A stretch of 64,000 nt of DNA. Source: Peribacillus sp. Bi96 (GTDB taxonomy: Bacteria; Bacillota; Bacilli; Bacillales; DSM-1321). Below the pieces are notes generated by a model, which searched no databases, was not told where the DNA came from, and was given only the letters and a program-made list of their open reading frames with translations. The stretch spans positions 62,001 through 126,000 of the forward strand of contig NZ_CAKKLV010000016.1 in assembly GCF_918698115.1 (NCBI RefSeq). Reading direction: 5' to 3'. The translations under genes were made by a program, and so were the position numbers. Positions 36,271 through 45,244 of the stretch are shown here, piece after piece. The first letter of the stretch is position 1. Every line of letters starts with the position of its first letter.

Positions 36271-36300
36271 TATCAGTAGGTTTCAGTAGGTTCCAGTAGG
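36271..36300 (+). promoter_or_regulatory. Three tandem decamers upstream of the symporter
   Basis: Three contiguous 10-base units TATCAGTAGG, TTTCAGTAGG and TTCCAGTAGG share the core CAGTAGG at exact helical spacing. They lie about 75-105 bases before the symporter start and about 105-135 before the kinase start, a likely binding array for the GlnL-like regulator. Confidence 0.6.
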
Positions 36301-36330
36301 ATGATTATAAACTTAAAATAATCTAAAAAT

Positions 36331-36344
36331 TGAAAGCGTTAACA
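36331..36344 (+). promoter_or_regulatory. CcpA cre site
   Basis: TGAAAGCGTTAACA matches the cre consensus TGWAANCGNTNWCA at every position. It lies 30 bases before the symporter start, inside the expected transcribed region, so carbon catabolite repression of uptake is likely. Confidence 0.8.
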
Positions 36345-36373
36345 ATGGAACAACTATCATAGGAGGAATTTAA

Positions 36374-37645
36374 ATGAAAAAGTTTGGCTTAGCTACTCAG
36401 ATTTTTGTTGCACTTGTACTAGGTATCGTTGTCGGTGCTTTATTCCATGGTAATGAAACAGCCATGGCCATCATGATACCTATCGGCGATATTTTCATCC
36501 ATTTAATTAAAATGATTGTCATCCCGATCGTCATGGCTGCATTAGTAGTCTCCATAGCGGGAGTCGGCGATATTAAAAAACTAGGAAAATTAGGCGGGAA
36601 GACTCTTCTTTATTTTGAGATTGTCACCACAATTGCCATTGTTATTGGATTACTGGCGGCAAACTTGTTCCACCCAGGGTCTGGTTTAGATACAAGCAAT
36701 CTTGAAAAAAGTGATATTTCAAAATATGAAGAAACAACAAAGGCGGCTGAAAGTAGTGGCTTTGGAGAAACAATTTCTCATATTGTTCCTCAAAATGTAT
36801 TTGAATCAATGGCTCAAGCGGATTTATTACCGATTATCTTCTTTTCTGTTCTATTCGGCTTAGGTGTGGCTGCGATAGGCGAAAAAGGAAAGCCTATCCT
36901 TGGATTCTTTGAAGGTGTGTTGGAAGTAATGTTTTGGGTGACGAATCTAGTCATGAAATTTGCCCCCTTTGGTGTGTTTGCACTCATTGGTGTAACCGTT
37001 GCTAAATTTGGTATCGCAACATTAATTCCTTTAGGGAACCTAGTAGTTGCTGTTTATGTGACGATGGTATTCTTTGTGTTCGTCATTCTTGGAATTATAG
37101 CGAAAATGTCTGGGACAAGCATTTTTGTTATCCTGAAAGTGTTAAAGGATGAACTGATTTTGGCATTTACAACAGCAAGTTCAGAGTCGGTATTACCAAG
37201 GCTTATGGACAAAATGGAGAAGTTTGGCTGCCCGAAATCCATTACTTCTTTTGTTATTCCAACAGGCTATACGTTTAATCTAGACGGCTCATCGATTTAC
37301 CAAGCACTTGCTTCACTTTTCGTGGCACAAATGTATGGTATTGAACTATCCATTACACAACAGATTACTTTGTTACTAGTATTGATGTTAACGTCAAAAG
37401 GAATGGCTGGCGTTCCGGGTGCGTCATTTGTTGTTATTTTAACAACACTTGGTTCTATGGGACTGCCGGTGGAAGGTGTTGCGTTCATTGCCGGTATCGA
37501 CCGGATTTTGGATATGGGAAGATCAGCGGTTAATGTCGTGGGGAACTCATTGGCGGCTATTGTCATGTCGAAGTGGGAAGGGGAATTTGACCAGGAAAAA
37601 GCAAACCATTACGTTGATTCAATTAAACAATCAGACGTAGCATAA
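36374..37645 (+). CDS. Glutamate/aspartate:cation symporter (DAACS family)
   Basis: A 423-aa GltP/GltT/DctA-family symporter with eight membrane helices and two re-entrant loops. Signatures: FTTASSESVLPRLMDKM (serine-rich HP1), PTGYTFNLDGSSIYQ (TM7 NMDG-like, here NLDG), SKGMAGVPGASFVVILTT (HP2) and GIDRILDMGRSAVNVVGN (TM8, with the Asp and Arg that select dicarboxylic amino acids). AGGAGG precedes the start. It has a cre box and decamer array upstream and an aspartase remnant downstream, so aspartate or glutamate uptake for catabolism fits. Confidence 0.9.
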   Translation: MKKFGLATQIFVALVLGIVVGALFHGNETAMAIMIPIGDIFIHLIKMIVIPIVMAALVVSIAGVGDIKKLGKLGGKTLLYFEIVTTIAIVIGLLAANLFHPGSGLDTSNLEKSDISKYEETTKAAESSGFGETISHIVPQNVFESMAQADLLPIIFFSVLFGLGVAAIGEKGKPILGFFEGVLEVMFWVTNLVMKFAPFGVFALIGVTVAKFGIATLIPLGNLVVAVYVTMVFFVFVILGIIAKMSGTSIFVILKVLKDELILAFTTASSESVLPRLMDKMEKFGCPKSITSFVIPTGYTFNLDGSSIYQALASLFVAQMYGIELSITQQITLLLVLMLTSKGMAGVPGASFVVILTTLGSMGLPVEGVAFIAGIDRILDMGRSAVNVVGNSLAAIVMSKWEGEFDQEKANHYVDSIKQSDVA

Positions 37646-37664
37646 ACTATAAAGGAGGAAACAC

Positions 37665-37852
37665 GATGCAACGATCCATATAAATCATAACATACGTATT
37701 GAGAAAGATTTCTTAGGATCAAAACAAGTATCAGTGCATGCATATTATGGTATCCAAATATTGCGTGCATCGAAAACTTTCCGATTACAGGCTATCCTTA
37801 CGAGATGACAAACCCAGGTATTTCTGGGGCTGAACTGTTTGATAGATCGTAA
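37665..37852 (+). pseudogene. aspA (aspartate ammonia-lyase) N-terminal remnant
   Basis: AAAGGAGG and an ATG (37665) are intact 19 bases after the symporter stop. The following frames read IRIEKDFLGSKQVSVHAYYGIQILRA, then after a frameshift IENFPITGYPYEMTNPG..., ending at 37852. The first part is the conserved start of aspartase (RIEkDflG...VP..AYyGiqTLRA.eNFpItG). The rest of the ~470-aa gene is gone. Confidence 0.75.
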
Positions 37853-37914
37853 TTTCCGATTTTGATTGAATGGCAGATGTGGTTGAATAACAAAAGTCTG
37901 CGGAATTGATATAA

Positions 37915-37939
37915 AAGCCCTCCTTTATAGAGAGGGCTT
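37915..37939 (+). terminator. Symporter-operon terminator
   Basis: AAGCCCTC pairs with GAGGGCTT, followed by a T-rich tail. Confidence 0.75.
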
Positions 37940-37988
37940 GTTTGTTCTGCAGGATGAGTAAAAACTGAATAAGCAGCGATTAAAAAAT

Positions 37989-38013
37989 GGATAGCCCCAC
38001 CCTAAGGCTATCC
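37989..38013 (-). terminator. Dehydrogenase terminator
   Basis: GGATAGCC pairs with GGCTATCC; on the minus strand it is followed by ATTTTTTAA, after the hydroxyacid dehydrogenase gene. Confidence 0.8.
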
Positions 38014-38054
38014 AGCGTCATTCATTCTACTATTCTCTCATGCCGTCTAACAAA

Positions 38055-39035
38055 TCACTTTACCCTTACGCCAGTTTTGATCAAGGTAGGTGGAATTTCT
38101 CCCTGTAATCCGGCGACAAGGTTGGTTGCGGCCAGCATCGCCATTTTCAAGCGGGTTTCCGATGTTGCGGAACCGATATGAGGCAAGGTAACGACATTCT
38201 TCATGGAAAGCAATGGATTGTCTTCGTTGACAGGCTCTTGTACGAAGACATCCAGTCCTGCCGCGTATATTTCCCCGGTTGCCAGCGCATGGACCAAGGC
38301 ATCTTCATCAACTGTTTTCCCTCTTGAGCAATTGATAAAAATGGCGCTCTCTTTCATGAGCTTGAATTCTTTTTCCCCCATCATATTTTCAGTTTGGGGA
38401 GTAAGGGGTGTCATTAAGCAGACAAAATCAGACTGCTTTAACAGATCTTCCATTGAACAGTATGTAGCCCCATACTTTTGCTCTGCTTCCTCATTTCTAG
38501 ATCTGTTGTGATATAAGATGTTCATATCGAATCCAAAACGAGCCCTTTTTGTAACGGCAGATCCTATTCCACCCATACCGATAATTCCCAATACTTTATG
38601 ATGGACGTCCAACCCAAACGATTTTTCTCCGATAGTAGATGTCCATTGCCCTGACTTAACCAATTGATCCAACTCAGGCATTCTTCTCGCTGTAGATAAT
38701 ATCAAGCCCATAATCGTATCTGCGACTGTCTCATTTAATACCTCAGGAGTGTTCGTAGCCATAATTCCTCGATTTGACAACTCTGTTACATCAAAATTGT
38801 CGTAACCAACTGAGGCATTACAGACGATTTTTAATTGCGGTGCCTGATCCAGTAAACTTTTATCCACTTTTAATCCTGAACCTAATATACCTTGTGCGTT
38901 CTTCAGCTCTTGAAGAAATTCAGAATAATTTTGTGAGTCAAGACCTTCAAAATAAACGACATCACAAGTCCTTCGAATATATTCCAACACTTCTGGATCC
39001 ACTTTCTTATAGACGATTACTTTCGGTTTCATCAT
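38055..39035 (-). CDS. D-isomer-specific 2-hydroxyacid dehydrogenase
   Basis: A 326-aa NAD(P)H-dependent enzyme of the glyoxylate/hydroxypyruvate/2-ketogluconate reductase group. The start at 39035 follows GAGG; an earlier in-frame ATG is unsupported. Landmarks: NASVGYDNFDVTELSNRGI, dinucleotide fold GIIGMGGIGSAVTKRA, substrate/catalytic Arg in FINCSRGKTVDEDAL, Glu in the AGLDVFVQEPV segment and the catalytic His in LPHIGSAT. It reduces a 2-oxoacid to a D-2-hydroxyacid in the cytoplasm. It stands as a single gene. Confidence 0.88.
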   Translation of the reverse strand: MMKPKVIVYKKVDPEVLEYIRRTCDVVYFEGLDSQNYSEFLQELKNAQGILGSGLKVDKSLLDQAPQLKIVCNASVGYDNFDVTELSNRGIMATNTPEVLNETVADTIMGLILSTARRMPELDQLVKSGQWTSTIGEKSFGLDVHHKVLGIIGMGGIGSAVTKRARFGFDMNILYHNRSRNEEAEQKYGATYCSMEDLLKQSDFVCLMTPLTPQTENMMGEKEFKLMKESAIFINCSRGKTVDEDALVHALATGEIYAAGLDVFVQEPVNEDNPLLSMKNVVTLPHIGSATSETRLKMAMLAATNLVAGLQGEIPPTLIKTGVRVK

Positions 39036-39133
39036 TGATACCTCACTTCCAATAAAGTAGGACCCCATCGGGATCAAATCGCGACAGAAGCCATTTGTTG
39101 TTTGATAACCTCTACCTATAATCTACCATTATT

Positions 39134-40447
39134 TTAGAAAAAGGTAATAGTTAATTGAACTGCGGACCAAACCGCTAATATTGAAGCTAAAGTAAGAACA
39201 ATATTTTCGAACCAATTATTTTTATATGCTCCCATCAAGCTTTTTTTATTTGATAGCACTAGCATTCCAATTGCGATGATTGGAAAACCGATTATGTTTA
39301 ATGCACTTACTCCAATTGTCAATGTAATGAAACCAGGCATACCGGGAATTGACCAAATAAGCGGCGTAACTAATACAAAAATCATAATCCATTTATACAT
39401 TGGATCTTTTTCATATTTACCCTTGTACTTTTCGCGTCGATCCTTACTTATTACGTAAAAGGCATCTACAATCAATCTTGGAAAACCAGTTGACTTCCCT
39501 ACTATACTTGCGAACAATACGCCAAATACACCAAGATAAAAAATGTACCAGCCAAGTTGTCCTAACGACATTTGCAATGCCATTGCCAAGTCATCAATCG
39601 TTTCCACATGAATTCCATTCGGTTTTAAAATTTCTGCGCCAACAACCCAAATGGCCAAATTAATAACAATGCAAACACCGATGGCAAACAGTAAATCATT
39701 TCTTTGGACCTTTACGTGACTCGGTTTCGTCCAACCCTTTTCCCTCATGAAATATGGATGAACAAAATTCGATATAGATCCGGCCACTGCTCCGATAATT
39801 GAAATCGCCACCAATAATGCTCCATGGACGCCAGTATCACTTGGAATGCTAAAACCAACTGTCCCTTTAATAATTGCTCCCACATCCGGAGTTGCTTGAA
39901 TGGCCAGGTACAAGAAGACAATTGTCAATAATGCCAAAAGCAATTTCATTACACTTTCAATTCTGGTATAAATATTTCTGCCTATAAGCATAAAAACTAA
40001 TGCCACAACTACCATTGAAGCTATGAATGACTGATTAACATGAAATAGGGTCGATAATACCTCTCCCGCTCCCTTAATCATATACGCATTAAAAAGATGC
40101 CCCATGATTAATGCATAACCAAACATGAAGTAACCGAAAAATGGGTGGATACGTCCATATCCTTCAAGGATGGTTAGCCCCTCTGAGTTACAAAGCTGGA
40201 ACCGAGCAATAATATTAACGATAAGAAAACGAAGGATTAATGACAGAGCTAAAATCCACATTAAACTATATCCATAATCTGCACCGGCAACAGAAGAAGT
40301 AACCAGATCCCCAGCTCCAAGCCACGTTAACACGGCAAGAATTCCTGGACCATAGGCAGTTTTAAACTTTGTGATGAAATTTGGTTTCTTACTTTCGACC
40401 TCAGAAACAATCACAGTAGATTCAGCAAGATTTGATTGATTTTTCAA
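39134..40447 (-). CDS. Non-canonical Nramp-family transporter
   Basis: About 437 aa with some 11 membrane helices. The start is probably the TTG at 40447, eight bases after GGAG (a GTG lies nine bases earlier). The family frame is clear: YGPGILAVLTWLGAGDLVTSSVAGADYGYSLMW in TM1-2. However, the metal-binding DPGN of TM1 is replaced by GAGD (about 44-47), and the MPH motif of TM6 by GSISNFVHPY (about 222-231). Canonical Mn/Fe ligands are therefore missing, placing it with the Nramp-related proteins that carry other ions or solutes. The substrate is not known. Confidence 0.75.
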   Translation of the reverse strand: MKNQSNLAESTVIVSEVESKKPNFITKFKTAYGPGILAVLTWLGAGDLVTSSVAGADYGYSLMWILALSLILRFLIVNIIARFQLCNSEGLTILEGYGRIHPFFGYFMFGYALIMGHLFNAYMIKGAGEVLSTLFHVNQSFIASMVVVALVFMLIGRNIYTRIESVMKLLLALLTIVFLYLAIQATPDVGAIIKGTVGFSIPSDTGVHGALLVAISIIGAVAGSISNFVHPYFMREKGWTKPSHVKVQRNDLLFAIGVCIVINLAIWVVGAEILKPNGIHVETIDDLAMALQMSLGQLGWYIFYLGVFGVLFASIVGKSTGFPRLIVDAFYVISKDRREKYKGKYEKDPMYKWIMIFVLVTPLIWSIPGMPGFITLTIGVSALNIIGFPIIAIGMLVLSNKKSLMGAYKNNWFENIVLTLASILAVWSAVQLTITFF

Positions 40448-40456
40448 GTTATTCAC

Positions 40457-41064
40457 TCCATTCCAAAGTGTATGTATTCGCTTTCATTTCTCGAGCAAAA
40501 ATACTTTGATAGCGCTAGACTACCCATATTGAAATTCATTACGAAACTTTCTGACAATAGAATTCCTGTATCCACATAAAGTTTGTGCTGCAGTATGTTG
40601 TCATGCTTCATGTTGAAGTGAATCGGCTCTTAAAAAAGCTCTCCTCCCGTTTAATTGAATCTTCCGAATATTCACATTGAAATTGTAAGACAAATTAAAA
40701 TGTAAGTCAATAATATTTTTTAGCAGGTTCTTTTTTAAAAAACTTTGTGACCCATCGTACTTGCTGACAAATCAAGAGGACCAACGTTGTACTGTTTTAA
40801 AAAAAGAGGACCGATATGAATTAATTTCGGTTTTCTTTTTGAACAAATGAGTTCTTATGAAATACGAAGAAAAGTTGGACTTCATGCAAAAAAGAATACA
40901 AACGGGGCTCATAATTTTGATACGAAAAGGGGGCGTATTGATTACAGATAGCGAATCAATAGAGCTGTCAAGGCAGGATTCGTTCCTATATTGATAAGGG
41001 ATTAGTGCGAGGTGCGAATAGATTAATGCCATCAGCAGATAATATGGGCGAAGGAGTGAAATAT
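40457..41064. other. Intergenic stretch before a small hypothetical gene
   Basis: No supported gene. AATTTCGGTTTT...TTGAAC occurs here (about 40821-40845) and again after the next gene (about 41394-41417), so the small gene at 41065-41391 is flanked by a short direct repeat. Confidence 0.4.
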
Positions 41065-41391
41065 ATGCCACAAGATAATAACAATGATCCATTTAATAAT
41101 GCCGGGAACCTTGATACACGTAGGGATCCTACTACTAATAATAATGATGACAACGGTACAATTGACAGACCTGTAATGATTGATGGTGGTTTTAACCCCG
41201 GGTTTGGACGAGAAGAACGTCCTAGGCGTGGTGGTAATATACCATCAATAGAGGGAGTAGCAAACGGTAGAGAACGTTTTCCTTCGGACCATGAGAGACT
41301 AATGAGCAGAATCAATCTTGGCGATGCACTAATAAATCGAGAAAATACACATTTGGACGGTTTGAAAGATAAAAAAGATGAACCAATATGA
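41065..41391 (+). CDS. Hypothetical hydrophilic protein (108 aa)
   Basis: It starts at ATG 41065 behind GAAGGAGTG. The protein is rich in Asn, Asp, Gly and Arg (DNNNDPFNNAGNLDTRRDP..., then a GFNPGFGREERPRRGGN segment) and has no hydrophobic segment, so it is probably disordered and cytoplasmic. The C-terminal ~35 residues (ERLMSRINLGDALINRENTHLDG) may form a helix. No family is recognised. It is monocistronic, with a short direct repeat on both sides. Confidence 0.5.
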   Translation: MPQDNNNDPFNNAGNLDTRRDPTTNNNDDNGTIDRPVMIDGGFNPGFGREERPRRGGNIPSIEGVANGRERFPSDHERLMSRINLGDALINRENTHLDGLKDKKDEPI

Positions 41392-41453
41392 TCTAATTTC
41401 GGTTTTTCTTATTGAACTAAAGAGGTAGTTGATGGAAGATAAAATCCAAAAAA

Positions 41454-41480
41454 AGCTAAAGACCTGTATAGGCTTTAGCT
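41454..41480 (+). terminator. Terminator after the hydrophilic protein gene
   Basis: AGCTAAAG pairs with CTTTAGCT around a partly paired ACCT/AGG loop, then CTTTATT. Confidence 0.65.
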
Positions 41481-41598
41481 CTTTATTAATTTCTCATATT
41501 TTTTCCCCGCTCTCCCATACAATCCAGTATAGGAATAAAGCTTTTTCAAAAGGAAAGTCTTGAAAGATTCTTAACTAACGGGGCTTTCCTTCCTTATT

Positions 41599-41616
41599 GG
41601 AGCTAATCGTAGCTCC
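41599..41616 (+). terminator. Short hairpin with T-run
   Basis: GGAGCTA-ATCG-TAGCTCC followed by TTTTCTT. It belongs to a small repeat phrase (ACTAACGGGG...) also met near 42585, probably a degenerate dispersed repeat. Confidence 0.5.
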
Positions 41617-41703
41617 TTTTCTTGTGAAACAAACGGAGCAGGTTACATTAGTATATTTACCGTTTATGAGTTAAACTTTTATAAAAAAGTTGGTGCAAGT
41701 GCT

Positions 41704-42558
41704 GTGATCAATAAGAGTGAAGTTTTACACATTGTTTTTGGACAATCAACTTCTGGATCGTTGAAAATAAGTCTAAGAGAACTAGGTATAGAAAATGAAG
41801 AAAAGGTGCTATGTTTTTCGGACATCTTTTCAGTAGGACCTATTTGGAAATTACATGGTGAAGTTGGTGTGAAACAAAGGATAGATTGGTTCAGAACACG
41901 GTTTTTATCAGAAGAGGATTACTATGAAAAGGACTATGGGAAAGATTTTATTAAAACTAAGGATATAATTTGTCATGTTCCAGAAGAAACCACCATCTTT
42001 CTTTGGGCAGGAGATAGTTCCCATGAACAAACAGGAGTTAGATATGTTTTGTATTTATTGAATAATAAGCGAAATAACATCATTTTAATTAATACGACTA
42101 AAGCCTATCATGAACAATTCAAGGTTTCAAATAGAGTATACTCCCCTCTTTCTACCGGTGAAATTCCTCCGGAAAAACTGAAGTCAATCTACGAAAAAAA
42201 TAAAACGAACAACCCTATTTCTATCGAGGATAGAAGAAAATTCTATCAAGAATGGGAGCTTATAGCTGATGCACAAGATGTATTGCGTATTTGGGATAAC
42301 GGTGAAGTGCATGGCGTTGATGAAGATTTTTATGACCTATTCATAATCAACAAGGCACGAAAGCTACACAACCAACAAAAGAATAGAGATTTTATGAAAA
42401 GTACAAGATTAGTAGGTGAAGTAATTGGTCATCTAGAACAATATTTAGGGGACGAATTTATTCAATACCGAGTTAGGCATCTAATAAATAACGGTACTTT
42501 TGACATAGAGGGTGTCCCTACAACAATGAGATTCTATAGCATAAAACTTCGGTCGTAA
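41704..42558 (+). CDS. DUF1835-domain protein
   Basis: A 284-aa cytoplasmic protein with the DUF1835 start LHIVFGQSTSGSLKISL, VLCFSDIFSVGPI and an ETTIFLWAGDSSHEQTGVRYVLYLL segment, then a helical C-terminal DUF3658-like half ending in a winged, basic region. The reported start is a GTG without a good ribosome site. The frame stays open upstream and reads GAGYISIFTVYELNFYKKVGA, which resembles the end of an acetyltransferase, so the gene may have been joined to a remnant. Function unknown. Confidence 0.7.
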   Translation: MINKSEVLHIVFGQSTSGSLKISLRELGIENEEKVLCFSDIFSVGPIWKLHGEVGVKQRIDWFRTRFLSEEDYYEKDYGKDFIKTKDIICHVPEETTIFLWAGDSSHEQTGVRYVLYLLNNKRNNIILINTTKAYHEQFKVSNRVYSPLSTGEIPPEKLKSIYEKNKTNNPISIEDRRKFYQEWELIADAQDVLRIWDNGEVHGVDEDFYDLFIINKARKLHNQQKNRDFMKSTRLVGEVIGHLEQYLGDEFIQYRVRHLINNGTFDIEGVPTTMRFYSIKLRS

Positions 42559-42758
42559 TGCTTTTAAAATGAATGGTTATTCGACTAACGGGTGCGTTCG
42601 TTGATTAAAGAACACAACCATCTTTTTTATAAATGAATAATCCAATTAAATATTATGAGGGCCTGTTTTATTTATCTAAAACAGACCCTTTCTATTTATT
42701 CATTTATCAAGGTCTCTTGTATTAACTTGATCAAACTTCGAGCTACAGTTGTGAAAAA

Positions 42759-42777
42759 GACCACCATTTCGGCGGTC
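42759..42777 (-). terminator. comK terminator
   Basis: On the minus strand GACCGCC-GAAAT-GGTGGTC (one G-T pair) is followed by TTTTTC, 16 bases after the comK-like stop. Confidence 0.8.
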
Positions 42778-42792
42778 TTCCTCTCCCTGATA

Positions 42793-43353
42793 TTAATCTC
42801 CCCGTCCTTTTACCCTGTAATGAACCTCTCCAGGTTCTTTGCAAAAGGTAATTCCGCTTCCCGGTTCGTAATAAAAGGTTTTTTTGCCTGAAGAGCGTTC
42901 ATGGAAGGTGGTGTGCAGATAGGATGCTTGGTCCCTTTTGAAGGCGAGCTGTTTTTTGCTTAAGGACACAGGAAAGCAATGTCCATAGTTTGTGTGGACC
43001 AAGGTTTCTTTTTCGTTCATTTCCTCGAGGTCACTGATGTGGATGTAGGAAAACCAGACCCCTCCGCTTTTTCGGAATGAGCTTGATGAGAACCAGACCA
43101 TTCCAAGCTGGGCGTTTATGCAGACTGGGAGCCTGTATTTTCCGCCAAGCACCGATTTGGCTCCTGCAAGCCCGCCATCAAGATCCAGTCCAAAATAATT
43201 TAGCGTATGATTTAGGATTTCCTGGCGAGGCTGTGCAACAAGGAACGTGTTCTCTCCTTCCACCACCATCGCCATCTCCACACCATTTGAATCGTAACGC
43301 TCCATCATTGCCACGGTTTCCATATTCATTAAATAGTTTTTTCGTATGATCAT
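42793..43353 (-). CDS. comK: ComK competence transcription factor
   Basis: A 186-aa ComK-family protein, the master activator of DNA-uptake genes, binding AT-rich K-boxes. The start is ATG 43353, eight bases after GGGGGAG. Aligned features are the opening ERYDSNGVEMAMV, LNYFGLDLDGGLAGAKSVLGGKYRLPVCINAQLGMVWFSSSS, WFSYIHISDLE and the C-terminal CFPVSLSKKQLAFKRDQASYLHTTFHER. Length fits (B. subtilis 192 aa). It is monocistronic. Whether it supports competence here depends on genes outside the window. Confidence 0.85.
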   Translation of the reverse strand: MIIRKNYLMNMETVAMMERYDSNGVEMAMVVEGENTFLVAQPRQEILNHTLNYFGLDLDGGLAGAKSVLGGKYRLPVCINAQLGMVWFSSSSFRKSGGVWFSYIHISDLEEMNEKETLVHTNYGHCFPVSLSKKQLAFKRDQASYLHTTFHERSSGKKTFYYEPGSGITFCKEPGEVHYRVKGRGD

Positions 43354-44113
43354 TCTATTCACTCCCCCATTTACTATTTAATTAAAAGGACTGAACATAC
43401 AGACAGGTATACGCCTGCTTCCAGCTCTTAGGTGACCTTCTCCCTATGGATTCTTCTATTTTTCGTTCACATTTTCCTCACCTCCTATAAGTGCAAAGCC
43501 ATCTTACTAGCCTATTGTTTTTGTCATTGGTTACCTGAAATAATCTTCGACTCCCTTTGTCAGTCGAAGATGTGTGAAAACAAGGCATCATCTTGTTTCC
43601 AGGAACAGCTGTTTTTTAAGTGGGTTGATTGCTTTCCGGAGGGGATTTCATGATGTTTGTGGTGTTGATAGGTCGTTTTAGAAATGGGCTTACGAGATGA
43701 ATATTTTCTCATGAAGTGGGTAATACTCTTCCCTGAAGTTGTAACTTTCTTGTCTTAATATGCATTCCACTTCACCTATGCGACTATTATCCTATTTTTC
43801 TCTTTTTTTGTAAAACCTCTCCCTTTTTAACTAAATGACTAGCTTAATTGACCTACTCTTTAAGAACCGCCATCAGAAAGCGATAGTGATCGATTTCCTA
43901 TGAAAACTGTTAGTCAGTTTCCACATATGGTTGTTAATTTGTGTCTATTTTTAGAAATAATAAGCAAAACCAATTTGAAAAGTGGGTAGAAAAGAAATTT
44001 CGGTGAACACAAAAAAGCCTACATTTTGATAGACTTTTTTATTGCCTTCTATTATCTTTTTTCGGTCTTCCGGATATATGTCTAAGAAATATGGCTTAGG
44101 TGGCATCAAAAAT
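43354..44113. other. Long intergenic region upstream of comK
   Basis: About 760 bases without a convincing gene; it should hold the comK promoter and its regulatory sites. A 16-codon frame at about 43650-43700 on the plus strand has a good ribosome site (GGAGGGG) but is too short to judge. TTTCCACATATGG near 43918 echoes part of the dispersed repeat. Confidence 0.4.
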
Positions 44114-44144
44114 AACCAGATAATCCGCTGCGGATCATCTGGTT
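44114..44144 (-). terminator. Terminator of the PI-PLC-like gene
   Basis: AACCAGAT...ATCTGGTT outer stem and TCCGC/GCGGA inner stem, 22 bases after the stop. Confidence 0.75.
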
Positions 44145-44166
44145 TATTGATAAAGAGTATGATAGT

Positions 44167-45045
44167 CTACCACTTAATATGTTGTTTCATAGGGTGTGGA
44201 TCATTTTTAAGCAGGTATTGCTGTAAGGCTGGAAGGTCATCTGTGTTTACAAGATCTACTCCTGCTTTTAGCATCTCATCCCATACAGCTTCACGGTTTG
44301 GTAATGCTTCGTCTGGAGTTGCCCAGAATCGAACCATTTGACCGTTTGCATGCGCCGTTTTGACAATGTGATCCAGCTTTTCTTGTTCAGCTTGAGGCAT
44401 CTTCCCTTCACCATTCCATGTAAAATGATTTGTCCAGTTGTCGCTGATTACAGGCATGAATTCATTAAATGCATCAGAATCCAATTCACTCATTCGTCCA
44501 TCGAATGTGGCATAACGCACCTTCTGGTTTTCCATTAGCTCACGCGGACGGTTTCCTGAAATAATGACGGTAACAGCACCTTGGTTTACCTTTGACTTTG
44601 AGAATTTTGTAATCATTTTCTTGTATTCTGCCAGTTGTTTATCGATTTCTTCATATGTAGCTTTGTCCTCGGATTTAATATCGATCCAAAGTAAGAAATC
44701 CTGGTGACGACTTTTGTAAACAGAGCCTTTGTTTTGCTTCACTTTTTCTTTTAATGGATCTAAATAAAGGGACTTAAGTGTCCGCTCTGGTTTAACATTG
44801 ATTTCATCATGGGCTACCAGTAATTCACCGTCTTTTAGCCAGACGTCCGCTTCTACACTTGTGAACCCATGATCCAGTGCATCATAGAGGGGACGTGCAT
44901 GCTCATAGTCATTGTGTGCGTGCGCTTTTGCAAGCGGCACTATCACTTTCGGTTCCTTCTTAACCTGTTCAGCGGAAGCATTTGTTGATGAAAAGGGCAT
45001 AGCAACAGCAACAGCTAAAGACATCGTTAGCCACCATTTATTCAT
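44167..45045 (-). CDS. Secreted PI-PLC/GDPD-like phosphodiesterase
   Basis: A 292-aa secreted enzyme. The start at 45045 is chosen because AGGAGG lies nine bases upstream; two earlier in-frame codons are too close. The signal peptide ends near NASA. The mature part begins with AKAHAHNDYEHARPLYDALDHGFTSVEADVWLKDGELLVAHDE, the first catalytic block of GDPD/PI-PLC-like TIM barrels (His, Asp and Glu-x-Asp metal/catalytic residues). The barrel strands LLWIDIKSE and VRFWATPDE follow. It resembles the AIM6-like group, whose substrate is unknown. Single gene between terminators. Confidence 0.75.
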   Translation of the reverse strand: MNKWWLTMSLAVAVAMPFSSTNASAEQVKKEPKVIVPLAKAHAHNDYEHARPLYDALDHGFTSVEADVWLKDGELLVAHDEINVKPERTLKSLYLDPLKEKVKQNKGSVYKSRHQDFLLWIDIKSEDKATYEEIDKQLAEYKKMITKFSKSKVNQGAVTVIISGNRPRELMENQKVRYATFDGRMSELDSDAFNEFMPVISDNWTNHFTWNGEGKMPQAEQEKLDHIVKTAHANGQMVRFWATPDEALPNREAVWDEMLKAGVDLVNTDDLPALQQYLLKNDPHPMKQHIKW

Positions 45046-45147
45046 TTTCATTTTCCTCCTCTTTATCATTTCACCTCTATCGTAGCTTTTTCTTTTAATA
45101 AAACAAGGGTATTTACAGAACCTTAACGGAATCAGAAAAAAGTGTTT

Positions 45148-45200
45148 ACATCAAAAAACAAGCGTAACTGAAATGCTCAGTTACGCTTGTTTTTTGATGT
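45148..45200. terminator. Very strong bidirectional hairpin
   Basis: A perfect 24-bp stem (45148-45171 with 45177-45200) around AATGC, between the emfourin gene and the phosphodiesterase gene. Confidence 0.85.
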
Positions 45201-45244
45201 TAATCTACGCCGATCTATATCATTCACTTCAGAGGATTTTATTG

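Noticed and set aside
36241-36290. Sigma-54 promoter before the symporter (TGGCCC...)
   Set aside because: The -12 element (TTGCW) is missing at the right spacing.
43432-43653. 73-aa plus-strand frame upstream of comK
   Set aside because: No ribosome site, Cys/Phe-rich low-quality composition typical of AT-rich non-coding DNA.
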